DNA of 64,000 nucleotides from Bedellia somnulentella (GCA_963576735.1 OY755171.1:13764001-13828000), one strand, 5' to 3'. Counted from the first letter of the stretch, positions 23,038 through 33,030 are shown. Notes: generated from the letters alone by a model not told the origin. A program made the numbers and translations.

Positions 23038-23317
23038 GAACACTCGGTCTAGAGTTTTTACTTTTTTAAGCTTACAATGTATCTACATGTGATGATAAAA
23101 AAGACAATAGTTTGATCGATTCTCACGGAGTACGCAGATACGAATGCAAGTCACATCGGAACTCAAATAACTAAACGTACAGCTTGGAATCGATAATAAG
23201 CGGAACATTTTGGTCGCTCCTGTGAGATTATGAAGTCATTACGTGTGTTAAATTTTCAACTAGAAATATTACTTACGGTTCGCATTTAAATTTATAAGCT
23301 TCATTAGGTTTGGCCGA
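23038..23317. other. no gene recognised
   Basis: Unassigned sequence between SINE A and RTE remnants. Confidence 0.4.
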
Positions 23318-23400
23318 ATCCTGTGATCGCCACTATAAACGAACCTGGCAAACCTATTTAGTTGACTGTTTAGATGTTTTGTATGTCTTCTTCAGCAAAC
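23318..23400 (-). repeat. weak RTE 3' end remnant (reverse)
   Basis: Contains 'gtgatcgccactataaacga' and 'acctggcaaacctatttag', similar to the reversed RTE end ('cgatcgccactttgtacgat', 'cctggcaaacctctctag'). It is heavily diverged. Confidence 0.5.
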
Positions 23401-23603
23401 TATAAAAAAAATCGAAACAGGAAAAAAAGTCAAAAAAGTCAAAAGTCAAAAAGTTTATTTTTCAAAATTAAGTTAAAAACTAACATTTTTTGAACGTCAA
23501 TTTTTTTAAATTTATCATTAGACCGTTGCTTTGGAAGGTGTTCGTAAAGAGAAGAAGCAACAAAGAAACTCTTTACATTCACATTTTTTCATTTTTTTTT
23601 TAT

Positions 23604-23840
23604 AAGGAATGTTACGATGGTTTGGGTACATAGAGAGGATGGATGATAGTAAACTAGTTAAAGAGATCTATAGAGCTAAAGTGGAAGGTAAAGTAAAAAG
23701 GCAGGCATCCTAAGTATTAATAATTAAAAGCATGTATGAAAAGATTGACGGATGTAAACGAATCTAGAGAGGTTTGCCAGGATCGTACAAAGTGGCGATT
23801 GATAGTCTCTGCCTATCCCAATGGGAAATAATGACGTGAT
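23604..23840 (+). pseudogene. RTE-clade LINE, C-terminal fragment
   Basis: Nucleotide reading gives RWFGYIERMDDSKLVKEIYR, AKVEGKVKRQAS and a stop, then after a gap KSMYEKIDGCKRI and the terminal block 'gaggtttgccaggatcgtac', 'aaagtggcgattgatagtct', 'ctgcctatcccaatgg'. A deletion removed the 'RGRP..T.LDQIE' region. It is a 5'-truncated, internally deleted remnant lacking the long TATG tail. Confidence 0.75.
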
Positions 23841-24860
23841 TTTATGAATGTATAAATGTCTTCTAATACATATAACTGGTTTATTTTTTTTTGGTATGTA
23901 TTTTATGATCACATGGCCAAACGGGTTTTATTTCTTTTTTACGGGAATAAAGCTAAATACAGTCTGTATTTTTTTTTCTTTAACGTCTACGTGTGCATTG
24001 ATTCAAGCAGCTCTGATATGTTATTTAATCGAATATTTACCAATTGGACATAAAGCCTTTCTGTTATATTATTATTTGCAATAAATAAATAATTGTAATA
24101 ACAAGTATGTTTTTATTATTCTCATAAAGGTTTTAGTTTTGTTTAAAGTAGGTATAAAACAAGTAGTGTAAGATCAACCAGCTGCGTGGACTTCAAAGTT
24201 CAGAAAACCCATAAAAGAATGACCGCGAGTCGTTTTTTAGAATAAATACATAATTTATGTTTGTAATTTCGATAAAACTCTGAATTCTCATAAATGTGTC
24301 GCATAAAACAGGTCAATTACACGTTTTATAACTTCAGAAAATTTGTATCTAAATTTAATTAATCTGAGAAAGTATTCATGAGAAGTCCATTTTAATGAAT
24401 CTAGAAGTATTTTTTGCGTAGAGACTCAAAAAGGATAAAAAAAGTTCACATTAAATTCAAACAGGACTGTTTTTTTGGAGCTGTAAGATATTGTCATAAG
24501 GTATTTAATTCATAACAGTCGTTAAAACTAAGGGTTCCGTAATATTATCCTAAAGGGTAATAAATAGTTTGTGTTTTATATGAGGTGTGTTAAATTTGGT
24601 TTGTCTGTTCTTTTGTGTTCTCTTCTCTAAACTGGTCTACGTCTGCATCACTCTATATCTGAATTTATTGATTACACTGCTCCTGAGTTATACCTGGTGA
24701 CATTTTACCTTTTTGGTACCCTAAAAAAGGATAGTGGATTGATGATGTTACAAATTCATCTTTCCCGCCCAGTGAGTTTAGGATTACACGCATTCTAAAA
24801 TCAAACAAATAGTATTTATGTATAGAATGTATACTTCTTATAGGAATTCCAGCAAGCCTG
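23841..24860. other. AT-rich, nothing assigned
   Basis: No gene recognised; small frames at 23848-24084 (+) and 24665-24907 (-) have no supporting motifs. Confidence 0.4.
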
Positions 24861-24984
24861 GCACGAGCGACTTTTTGACTAGATATCCCGTGGTATAAAG
24901 CAGCCATCTCTTTCGCACTAACTTAGTATCGTATAGTTATATTTCATTCTAACTGAGAGAGTCACGATAAAATAACGCTCGTGC
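24861..24984 (+). repeat. 124-bp repeat with inverted ends, copy 1
   Basis: Begins gcacgagcg and ends cgctcgtgc (perfect 9-base inverted termini). The interior contains 'actagatatcccgtgg', 'taaagcagccatctcttt', 'cgcactaacttagtatcgta' and 'cacgataaaataa'. It is the same family, size and orientation as the pair at 25868 and 26012. The class is unknown; it could be a very small MITE or a structured RNA gene-derived repeat. Confidence 0.75.
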
Positions 24985-25664
24985 TATAAGTGTCTGGAAT
25001 ACTGTAATAGTATAAAAATAAACATTCTTATTTTGTCTTAAGTATGATTATAATTTTAATATTTTACTTTAGTCATGATTTTGTCTACTATTAGCATTAA
25101 TTATGGTGGTACTATTAAGTTAGTAAACATGCTTTTGAGTTTTGTATATGATGAGGACAGAGAAATTTGTGTTGGAGATCTATGTCAATGAGCATTTTTA
25201 TTTATCAATCATGACCATAATGTTACGAATCCTATCATTTAAGTTTTAACTTCTAACGAATGTTTTTTTACTTCAAGGAAATAATATTCTTTTTGTTACT
25301 ATGTCTTAAATCATAACCAGTAACACAATCTAGTGAAAAAGCTTTATAAGTAGACTCTCCGAAATTAAAACTAAAAATTATGGAGCAGCTTTCATATTAA
25401 TTATAATATTAAACCCACATACTTATATATTAAACGAGAGAGGGTGAATTTTGTGAACCAGCCTGTGTCGCGATGCTAAGAGCTAGAAAATTGTTTCAGG
25501 TATCAAATTGAAGGTCTCCATCTGAAGTTTTACCGAAGACTCATACAATTTCCATAACTAGATCAGTTAAATTGTTAGCGATTTATTAATTGTCAAAATT
25601 GGCCCATAGACTTTCCTGTAGTAAAAGCGCGCGCATATGTGTCAGTCACAGCTTTTAGTATTAT
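24985..25664. other. AT-rich, nothing assigned
   Basis: No gene or repeat recognised. Confidence 0.4.
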
Positions 25665-25791
25665 ATTACAACGCCCACGGGAATATAAATATAAAAAAAA
25701 ACAGAAGTTAAGATAGTGTTTTAGTATTTTAGATGTAAACCAGATGCAAAAAATGAAGTCCACGCAGACGTAGTCGCGGGCAAAAAGCTAG
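25665..25791 (+). mobile_element. Helitron-like 3' end (family E1)
   Basis: Starts in 'aacgcccacgggaatataaa', matches the 21253 element in the sense direction ('gaagttaagatagtgtttta') and ends with the hairpin region ccacgcagacgtagtcgcgg, gggcaaaaag, CTAG (25788-25791), next to T. The 5' TC end is not seen, so it is truncated. Confidence 0.65.
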
Positions 25792-25867
25792 TGGTTGAGT
25801 AAAACTCAAGACATTGTATTTGCGCCTGCTCCTCGATCTGAATGCACTCACCAAGTAAGACGTAATG

Positions 25868-25992
25868 GTACGAGCGATCTTTTAACTAGATATTGCGTGG
25901 TACAAAACAGCCATCTCTTACGCACTTACTTTCGTATCGTATACTGTCATCTCATTCTTACCGATATCGTGACGATAAAATAGCGCTCGTGC
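25868..25992 (+). repeat. 124-bp repeat with inverted ends, copy 2
   Basis: Termini (gt)acgagcg and cgctcgtgc; interior 'actagatattgcgtgg', 'cagccatctcttacgcactt' and 'cgatatcgtgacgataaaa'. It forms a direct tandem with copy 3, with a spacing unit of about 144 bases. The linker 'ttgcccttctgcccggctag' between the copies recurs in part after copy 3. Confidence 0.75.
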
Positions 25993-26011
25993 TTGCCCTT
26001 CTGCCCGGCTA

Positions 26012-26135
26012 GTACGAGCGGTGTTTAAACTAGTTATCGCGTGGGATAAAGCAGCCATCTCTTACGCACTGACTTAGTATCGTATACTGCCATCTCATTC
26101 TAACCGTTATCGTGTCGATAATTTAGCGCTCGTGC
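26012..26135 (+). repeat. 124-bp repeat with inverted ends, copy 3
   Basis: Termini gtacgagcg and cgctcgtgc; interior 'actagttatcgcgtggga', 'cagccatctcttacgcactg' and 'ccgttatcgtgtcgata'. Like copy 2, it is followed by 'ttgcccttct', which points to a tandem duplication of the whole unit. Confidence 0.75.
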
Positions 26136-26479
26136 TTGCCCTTCTGGTGATAATAATATCTTGTTATCAGCAGAAGTATGAACACTATGAAAAAACTCTA
26201 CAAACCCTTCAGGTATATAATAATATATACGTGGTAAAGTTGAATTTGTCAATAGTGGTTTCGACGACGGTTCTTCTCATTCTTTGAGTGAGATCTACTC
26301 GTACCTGACCGTATGGCCATTAACTTAGTTAAATAAACAGACCCATTATATGCTGACAAATCCATTGTATTTGCTTTAAAATTATTAATGGACTAATGGG
26401 TTGTGAGATGTTTAGATGTAGATGTACTGTCAATAAAATCATGAATTAAAATATGAGCTTGATAGCGTTTTTCAATACC
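26136..26479. other. no gene recognised
   Basis: Unassigned, AT-rich. Confidence 0.4.
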
Positions 26480-26749
26480 ATACATACATACATATACTCA
26501 CGGCTATAGATCCCTAGAAGGGGTAGCCAGAGCTAAGGAATTAGAAATTCTTCAGCCACTTTTGGAAAATTGGGTAGGGAAAAGATGGTTAAATAAAGGT
26601 TTTTGTTAATGGGTCTCCAACCGCATCGCCCAATGTTCCCTTAAAAGCCCCAATACCGTTAGTCGCCTCTGACGTACACCCAAAGGAAGAAATGGGGTAG
26701 CGCTATTCTTAGCCGGCACTACACAGCAAAGCCAGCACTACACAGCAAA
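26480..26749 (-). repeat. SINE family A, near full-length (reverse)
   Basis: Reverse copy starting at the tail (catacatacatatactcacg) and ending at the head. The head is duplicated in tandem: 26711-26729 and 26730-26748 both read agcc(g/a)gcactacacagcaa, with one mismatch. Confidence 0.92.
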
Positions 26750-27427
26750 CTACTTCCATACCACTCAGGGACATTATACGAGACACAAAACTATAACATG
26801 TTTTCGTCGTGAACGGTTGGCAATGTAACCGCAAGAACAATGAGTATAATTACATTCTAACGCTTAGGAGCCCTTTTTGGAATTTCAACCGTGAGTACGT
26901 AATGAAGCGAATGTTTTAATTGCTGTAAATCGCCTCTACGACCTAGGAATAGCAGTGGCACAACCCACTCGGCTGACAAGGCCGTCTCTCTTGGCAATGT
27001 CGAGCCTATTTTAGTATGTATGATAGTCGTGGTTTCCGCGTAATCGCTAATTTGTCCCGTTGCTTGACTAGACAGCTTTGACTGCCTGCTGAGCCTAGAC
27101 GCAACCTCAACGCATATATTTATGTTACATGCATAGAGCTTCTTGGTGTAATAAGCTAGTTTAACATTATTATTTTAAGGCTAAATATGCGTGTTCGTAT
27201 TTGGACATCGAAGAAGAACGTGTTTTTTTTGTTTTACAAATATTTATGTAATCAAAACCCCACTTGTTTGCCCACTTAGGCGCGGTAAGCGTGGTGGATT
27301 ACAGGAAGTTGATATGCCGACTATTAGTTTTAACTATTAGAATTGATGTGATAAGACCATTTCATCTATTTGTGTGATTATTTTATACCTTATCTCGTAG
27401 ATAAGTAAGGGAGTAATATATTGAATT
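26750..27427. other. partly GC-balanced, nothing assigned
   Basis: 26920-27110 is more GC-balanced than its surroundings ('gtaaatcgcctctacgacct', 'cggctgacaaggccgtctct'), but I cannot assign it. Confidence 0.35.
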
Positions 27428-27625
27428 AAGAACATTAAAAAGTATGGGACCCTATAGGAAAAAATAGAAGCGACCAAATGAAGTAAATGAAATTTTCCAG
27501 TACCACACAAGGTGAGAGTATAAATTTGTCTGAATATGATATTTTATAATAAGATAAAATACACAAAGAAAAGCTATGTATATATTTTACTAATTTCACT
27601 CTGACGGTAAAGTAGTTAATTTCGT
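27428..27625. repeat. duplicated block, copy 1
   Basis: Diverged direct copy of 27894-28085. Both contain 'atgggaccct.taggaaaaaa', 'tagaagcga.gaaatgaagt' (or a close form), 'gtaccaca.aaggtgag' and 'aaagaaaagct.tgta.atat'. The period is about 467 bases. It is unrecognised and not visibly coding. Confidence 0.75.
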
Positions 27626-27769
27626 ACACTTCAATATCGTACTCTTTAATTTCGTACAAATAAATATAAAAAGGACACTAAAATAACAACTTCGGAAGGC
27701 GCCGGAAAGGCTTTTTTGTCTATTTTGTGATTATTTAGCTGGGCTTGCTAGCTACTTCCTTTTCAATCA

Positions 27770-27855
27770 ACATACATACATATACTTACGCCATTAGTTC
27801 CCATTGGGGTAGGCAGAGACTATCGATCCACTTCGTGCGATCCTGACAATCAACC
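27770..27855 (-). repeat. RTE-clade LINE 3' end fragment (reverse)
   Basis: Tail 'catacatacatatacttacg', then 'ttagttcccattggggtagg' and 'cagagactatcgatccactt'. A short, strongly 5'-truncated copy lying between the two duplicated blocks. Confidence 0.8.
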
Positions 27856-27893
27856 TTATCAAATATTACTAGTTGAATTTTATGTATATGCGT

Positions 27894-28085
27894 AAGAACA
27901 TAAAAAAAATATGGGACCCTGTAGGAAAAAATAGAAGCGACGAAATGAAGTAATAGAACTTTGCAAGTACCACAAAAGGTGAGGATAAAATTAGTGTGAA
28001 TATGATTTTTATAATAATAATACGCAAAGAAAAGCTTTGTAAATATTTTAACTAAAATTGCTCTGTAGAATTGGTACTGTAGTAT
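27894..28085. repeat. duplicated block, copy 2
   Basis: Second copy of the 27428-27625 block in the same orientation, with small indels. The 143-codon minus frame over 27786-28217 is made of this block plus the RTE fragment and is not a gene. Confidence 0.75.
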
Positions 28086-28362
28086 TGATGCATATCCATG
28101 TATCTTTTCATCGGTATCAACAACGGTAATCGAATGTTTAAGCGTGTCTTGTAGTTTGTCACTATAAATTAACTTCGAATCAGTATACTCATTTTGTAAG
28201 CATGTTTCTGATTGCATTGCTACTATAACGGAGAAGTGTCCATCTTGCTTCTAGCACTTGTAAGTTTCATTGACGTACGATGCTGCTATTAACTTTTCAG
28301 CTTGTGATTTGTTGGACATACTAAGTATGTGTAGACATAGGAAAGAGACAAAACTATAAAGC

Positions 28363-28535
28363 AAAGAAAAATTTCGACACTGGCGGGGTTTGAACCCGCG
28401 ACCTTCGGGTATACGCCCCCGTCGCTCTCCCCAGTGTGCACCCCGCCAGTGTCGAAATTTTTCTTTCCTTTAATAACATCTTTTATTTATAAGTAATAAT
28501 CCCCACATGAGGAATTCATGTCAAAAAACATTAAA
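28363..28535. repeat. family B fold-back, tRNA-like core inverted
   Basis: Arms 28363-28388 and 28441-28466 are 26-base perfect reverse complements (aaagaaaaatttcgacac then tggcgggg; the right arm is the mirror). The 52-base loop holds the tRNA-like unit in reverse orientation (tttgaacccgcgacc, cgggtatacgcccccgtcgc). To the right follows the forward tail 'aataatccccacatgaggaa'. In the 20960 copy the tRNA-like unit points the other way relative to this tail. Confidence 0.85.
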
Positions 28536-29009
28536 AACTATAAAGCTTTATCAGATAAGATATAATTTTTCGTTGATAATTGATACACAAAAATGTGGTG
28601 TACAGCATACAATGTTTATATCTATATAATATACATAATGCGCGTGTTTTTCGAAGAATAGAAAATAGTTTTAATATAACCAAGTCATAAGACATTAGGT
28701 AAATTAATTCCGTTCGTTTATTTCACTTAATTGGTACTAAGTGCTTTTATTCGATATTTAGACATCTTTCTTTATTTATTTAGCATGTTCTATTGACATC
28801 TCTACTTAAGCAAAATTATAATTTGACGACATTAAAAAATAAAGCTGCAAATATAACTGGCCAATAAATTAGCAAAATCATTTTTACTTTATAACCGCAA
28901 AAACAGTTTAGTATTTTATCAAATTCGCTACAAAAACACCAAAAAATACCGAAACCAGTAATAAATAAAAAAAACAAGTTTCCCCATAAATAGTAACGTG
29001 ATTCTGTCA
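28536..29009. other. AT-rich, nothing assigned
   Basis: No gene or repeat recognised. Confidence 0.4.
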
Positions 29010-29170
29010 ACGCGCAACCAACGGCGCGCTATGTTACCGAGCGTAGCGGTAACGGCGCGTTATGTCACTCGGCCTTGCTCGCGCTGTTACGTACAGCGCC
29101 GTATAACGTATAACCAACGGTTTGAGTTCCGTTGCTGACGCTCCTCATGTTTGCCAAGGTCGTCTCGATT
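29010..29170. other. CpG-rich block with hairpin
   Basis: Local GC/CpG island: 'caaccaacggcgcgctatg', then a perfect 7-bp hairpin gttaccg/cggtaac (29033-29039 and 29047-29053), then 'gcgcgttatgtcactcggcc' and 'gctcgcgctgttacgtacag'. The words ggcgcg(c/t)tatgt occur twice. Function unknown; it may be a repeat end or a regulatory patch. Confidence 0.4.
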
Positions 29171-29335
29171 ACGCAACTATTAATAAACAATACTATCACT
29201 ACATGCTTGTAGTGCAACGGTATAATTCTACACAATTGCTCTTATGCGCTATTTGAAATGCAATTGGCTGTGGCGATCTTTTGCAAATTAGTAATGAGAT
29301 ACAATTCAGTGTTGTATTGTTAGAAAATAAAACGT

Positions 29336-29563
29336 ACATACATACATACATATTCTCACGCTGTTAGTTCCCATTGGGGTAGGAAGAGACTATCGATCGC
29401 CACTTTGTACGATCCTGGCAAACCTCTCTAGCTTCATTCACATCCATCAATCTTTTCATACATGCTCTTTATTTTTCGTACTTCGGACACCTGCCTTTTT
29501 GAGTACATTATCTATTTGATCTAAATGTGTCCTCCGAGGTCGAACGTGTTTTTTTATTTATTT
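29336..29563 (-). repeat. RTE-clade LINE 3' fragment with TSD
   Basis: A 228-bp insertion in reverse orientation: tail (acatacatacatacatatt), 'ctgttagttcccattggggt', 'cgatcgccactttgtacgat', 'catccatcaatcttttcata', and 'cctgcctttttgagtaca'. It is flanked by a 13-base perfect target-site duplication gaaaataaaacgt (29323-29335 and 29564-29576). The TSD plus 5' truncation is classic target-primed reverse transcription and fixes the true RTE 3' end. Confidence 0.93.
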
Positions 29564-29576
29564 GAAAATAAAACGT

Positions 29577-29881
29577 CAGTAAACCAATTTCTAAAAAACA
29601 AATCCTTATATATGTCTTCTATATATTGCCTAAATTTTCCGAATTTCCTATATTAAAACTTTCTAAGAGCTCACTTTGATTTACTTATTCCTTTCATAAC
29701 AAAAGAACTTTATTTTTCAACTACTCCATCAATTTTTGCGTGTGGTTTTACGTACCATATTATGATACTGTCTAAGAACACACAGAATTATTCCTCTATT
29801 ATATAGTTTACTATGTCGTGTTTCCCTAACCGTCAAAAATATAGTTAAATGAAACACACACCTAAACTTACCAATCCACCG
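29577..29881. other. AT-rich, nothing assigned
   Basis: No gene or repeat recognised. Confidence 0.4.
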
Positions 29882-30315
29882 CTACTCACGGTTATAAATC
29901 CCGAAAAAACCGCTAGAGCTTCAGCATTAAATATTGCTGAGCTGTTTTAGTAAGGTTAGTGGGTTAAAGATGGTTAAATAAAGGATACTACTACTTAAAC
30001 GTGTAAAAGAAATAAAGGATAGAAGACTTTCGCCATTGAAACGGTGGCTCAATTGGCTGAGCGTCGGGGCGTATACCCGAGGTCTGTCGAAATTTTTCTT
30101 TCCTTTATTTATTATTTATTTATTAGTAAAAATCCCCTCATGAAGTTTTCATGAACAAAAAGATTTAAATTAAATAAAGGATAGTTGGTGAAACTCGTAT
30201 CTCACCACCCACATTGACCAACATTCAATTAAAAAGCCCTGACCCTAAGGCGCCTCTTAAAACAACCGCGAGAAGACATGGCTTGATAATATTCTAAGCC
30301 AGCACTGCGCAACAA
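29882..30315 (-). repeat. SINE family A split by a family B insertion (reverse)
   Basis: Diverged reverse family A: tail side 'actcacggttataaatcccg' to 'aaagatggttaaataaagga', resuming at 30170 with 'ttggtgaaactcgtatctc', 'taaggcgcctctta' and the head 'ctaagccagcactgcgc'. The family B element at 29988-30169 interrupts it, with ttaaataaaggata on both sides (29974-29987 and 30170-30183). Confidence 0.85.
29988..30169 (+). repeat. family B element nested in SINE A, with TSD
   Basis: Reads 'ctactacttaaacgtgtaaa', the tRNA-like unit (acggtggctcaattggctga, shortened around the T arm), 'cgaaatttttctttccttta' and the tail 'tcatgaagttttcatgaac'. The 14-base duplication ttaaataaaggata defines an insert of about 182 bp and its relative age (younger than the SINE). 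The tRNA-like T arm is deleted, so this copy lacks its B box. Confidence 0.85.
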
Positions 30316-30712
30316 GACATATACACGTATTAGTATGAATTTATTAAAGCCCTGTTCAAACTTAATCTTACCATCTCAGATAGAGCTTTTTCCACTAAGC
30401 TTCCATGGTTGCAGTGCGAAAGGTTTGAATAAACTAACCTTCTTAATGATAGAAAACAATTTACGAGCCTAATTTAAAATGCTTCAACTAGTCTAAGGCG
30501 TCTATAAAATACTTAGCTGCTGCCATTACTTTACATTCATTAGTAAACTAGATTATATGATACCAAAGTAGTTAGTAGCTTTTAATCAGTATAACAACCC
30601 CAATGATAAAATTAAAAGAACCGAATTAAAAGAATATGTTATAGCATAGTATCTAACCGTAAAATTATATTATTATACGTCTGCGAGTCTGTAGAACTGT
30701 CAATTTTAACCT
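30316..30712. other. AT-rich, nothing assigned
   Basis: No gene or repeat recognised. Confidence 0.4.
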
Positions 30713-30723
30713 TATATTTATAT

Positions 30724-30845
30724 AAGATTGATGGATGTAAACGAAACCAGAGAGGTTTGCCAAGATCGTACAAAGTGGCGATCCATAGTCTCTGCCTACC
30801 CCAATGGGAACTAACGGCGTGAGAATATGTATGTATGTATGTATG
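30724..30845 (+). repeat. RTE-clade LINE 3' fragment with TSD
   Basis: Reads 'gatggatgtaaacgaaacca', 'gaggtttgccaagatcgtac', 'aaagtggcgatccatagtct', 'ctgcctaccccaatgggaac', 'taacggcgtgagaatatgta' and (TATG)n. It is flanked by an 11-base duplication tatatttatat (30713-30723 and 30846-30856). Only about 120 bp of the LINE 3' end was copied. Confidence 0.9.
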
Positions 30846-30938
30846 TATATTTATATTATTTATGTTATATATCAGAATCATTCATTCTGATAGTTTTCAT
30901 GCATACTCTATAGCAAAAATTAATCTATATACTACTGA

Positions 30939-31160
30939 TACTCACTGGTATACATCCCAAAAAAGAGGCAACCTTCAGAATATAAGATTAAACCTCTGGC
31001 CCTTAGGGAAGTATAGCGGGAAAAAATATACTTGTGGTAGGTCTTCTGTCACATTGCCCAACAATCCCTTCAGAAGCCACAATGCTCTTAATCGCCTCAA
31101 ATGACTCCTCAAAGGAAGAATCGGTTAGTGGTTTTCTAAGGCAACATATAACACGGCAAA
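30939..31160 (-). repeat. SINE family A, strongly diverged (reverse)
   Basis: 'tactcactggtatacatccc'-like start is decayed. Recognisable pieces are 'acctctggcccttaggga', 'catattgccc'-like 'cacattgcccaacaatccct', 'aatgctcttaatcgcctc' and 'aacacggcaaaac'. Confidence 0.6.
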
Positions 31161-32640
31161 ACTGATCCTATTGATTAGACCTATGAAGGGTTTAAACCAC
31201 GGCATGTATGAAAAATTTAAAAAGAGAAATTTTATAAGTTTAAAAATTCCGTTAGCTTTAATCTCGGTAGCATTCAAGAGAACTTTTATCGGGAGAAAGT
31301 TTCATTAGGAAGGTGACTCACACCACATTTGTATTTCTGTTTGACAAATCTTGGATCATCCGATTTGATTATGTAATAGGTTTAAGGTGATTTCAAGTAA
31401 CAAATAATGCTTACCAAGTCGTGACGTTACTCCGTAACTATTAATTTTTATTAATAGGTTCAGTCTAGTACATAAATTAGTATTTGCGACTAACACAGTC
31501 GCAAAGATATTTTATTATCATTACACCCTTACTTACCCTACTGTAGTTTTCATTAGATTTGCCTGGTAAGTAATCTATTTCATAAAGATTACATGAAAGT
31601 TAATAATAGTTACCATTGACCGTTTTTTCCTAACATTCATATCTATTAATACAAAAGTAATCAAATAACTGATATCCCTTACAACATAAATAAAACCCGG
31701 AGAGTTACTGACTCGTCCACAACTTTTACTAATTGTATTAAGAGAATGGTTGTTTCCTCATAATCTATTTGGTCCAATTTATTAAATGAGTAACTTTAGT
31801 CATCCTCACACATTATATACATAATAACTACAATAAGCTAATGCAATATGACATAACATTTTGGATAGTGTGGTGTAGTAAAATGAGAAATGATGATACA
31901 AAACTATATCCTAAAAATGGTTACAACAACTTCGATAATGGCTACTCCTCGACAACTTAAGAAAGTGCAGAAGAAGTAAAGTAGTCAAAATTAAGATGAT
32001 CATGAGTCTCACCAAAAGTCATAGTATTAGCTAGTGGTTAAAAAGAGATAATGCACTTGGGTAGTTTAGCCTAAAAGTCACTAGGGATTTGGTCAAACAC
32101 TTGACTTTTTAATGTATTTAAACAGTCATTGCATTCCAAAGAGTACAGCAAACTAACATTACCTCATTTGTGTTTGTTACAGGAAATTGCCTAACTAGTT
32201 ATTTACTATCTTCTTACTCATAAAGTTGTTTCCATAGTAACTTTACATGTCTACAACTTTAAATAGGCATAAAATGAAGTATACATTTTGAATGAAGAAA
32301 CTTAATTACTTATTGAGGATAAGCCTGATGTAGCGGTGACGTAAATTACTATGCAGTACGCTATCTATGAGTTTTATGGTAGGAACCAATGGTCCACATA
32401 AATTGATGGCTTTAGAGTAATTAATCTCGACTGCTTACAATTTACTATGGTGTAGCGTTTGCTCTAGAAATAGCAAAAGATTGCGAGGCTGTATTTGATA
32501 GCCCGTGCCTACTTTGATGACTAAATTATGTAGCGGGCTTCGCATTGATCAGATATTGCCGATGGTAATTTAATGAAATCCTAATGCGTTTCTGATTGAT
32601 ACTCCATACGGTATATCAGTATTACGAGTATATAAATTAT
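31161..32640. other. AT-rich, nothing assigned
   Basis: No gene, RNA or repeat recognised over about 1.5 kb. Confidence 0.4.
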
Positions 32641-32653
32641 TTAAATTTATAAA

Positions 32654-33030
32654 TATAACGACATGATAGTCCAGTGGGTAGAACACCCGCCCGAAAACAG
32701 AAGGGCGTGAGTTCCAATCCTGGGTCGGGCCTACACCAATTTGTCTTTTCTAAAGTCATATGTGTGGTTAATTTATTATGGTTGTTAACGGTGAGGCAAA
32801 ACATCGTGAGGAAACCCACATGGCTGAGTTGTACTTAGTCATGTGACAGTGTATTCGTACAAAACGGCGATAGGCCTGCCCCCTATCACGTGAGTACACT
32901 GTCTAAGCAAAATGTGGATACCTTCTCTGGACACTAGATGGCACTGCCATGTGAGTTCAGAAGTATTGGTACCTCTGCCAACCCCTTCGGGGATAAACGG
33001 CGTGAACGTTTATGTTTATTACGTTTATGT
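32654..33030 (+). repeat. SINE family C, full-length reference copy with TSD
   Basis: A 377-bp element flanked by a 13-base perfect target-site duplication ttaaatttataaa (32641-32653 and 33031-33043). The tRNA-like head has A-box region gatagtccagtgggtagaac and B box gagttccaatcctgg. The body includes 'cacatggctgagttgtactt', 'agtcatgtgacagtgtattc' and 'cgataggcctgccccctatc'. The 3' end is 'ccccttcggggataaacggc' and gtgaacgtttatgtttat. The head indicates polymerase III transcription, and the TSD indicates LINE-driven insertion. Confidence 0.95.

Noticed and set aside
27786..28217. 143-codon open frame on the minus strand
   Set aside because: It is assembled from a duplicated non-coding block plus an out-of-frame RTE 3' end; the reading is AT-driven (rich in F, Y, I, L) and has no domain.
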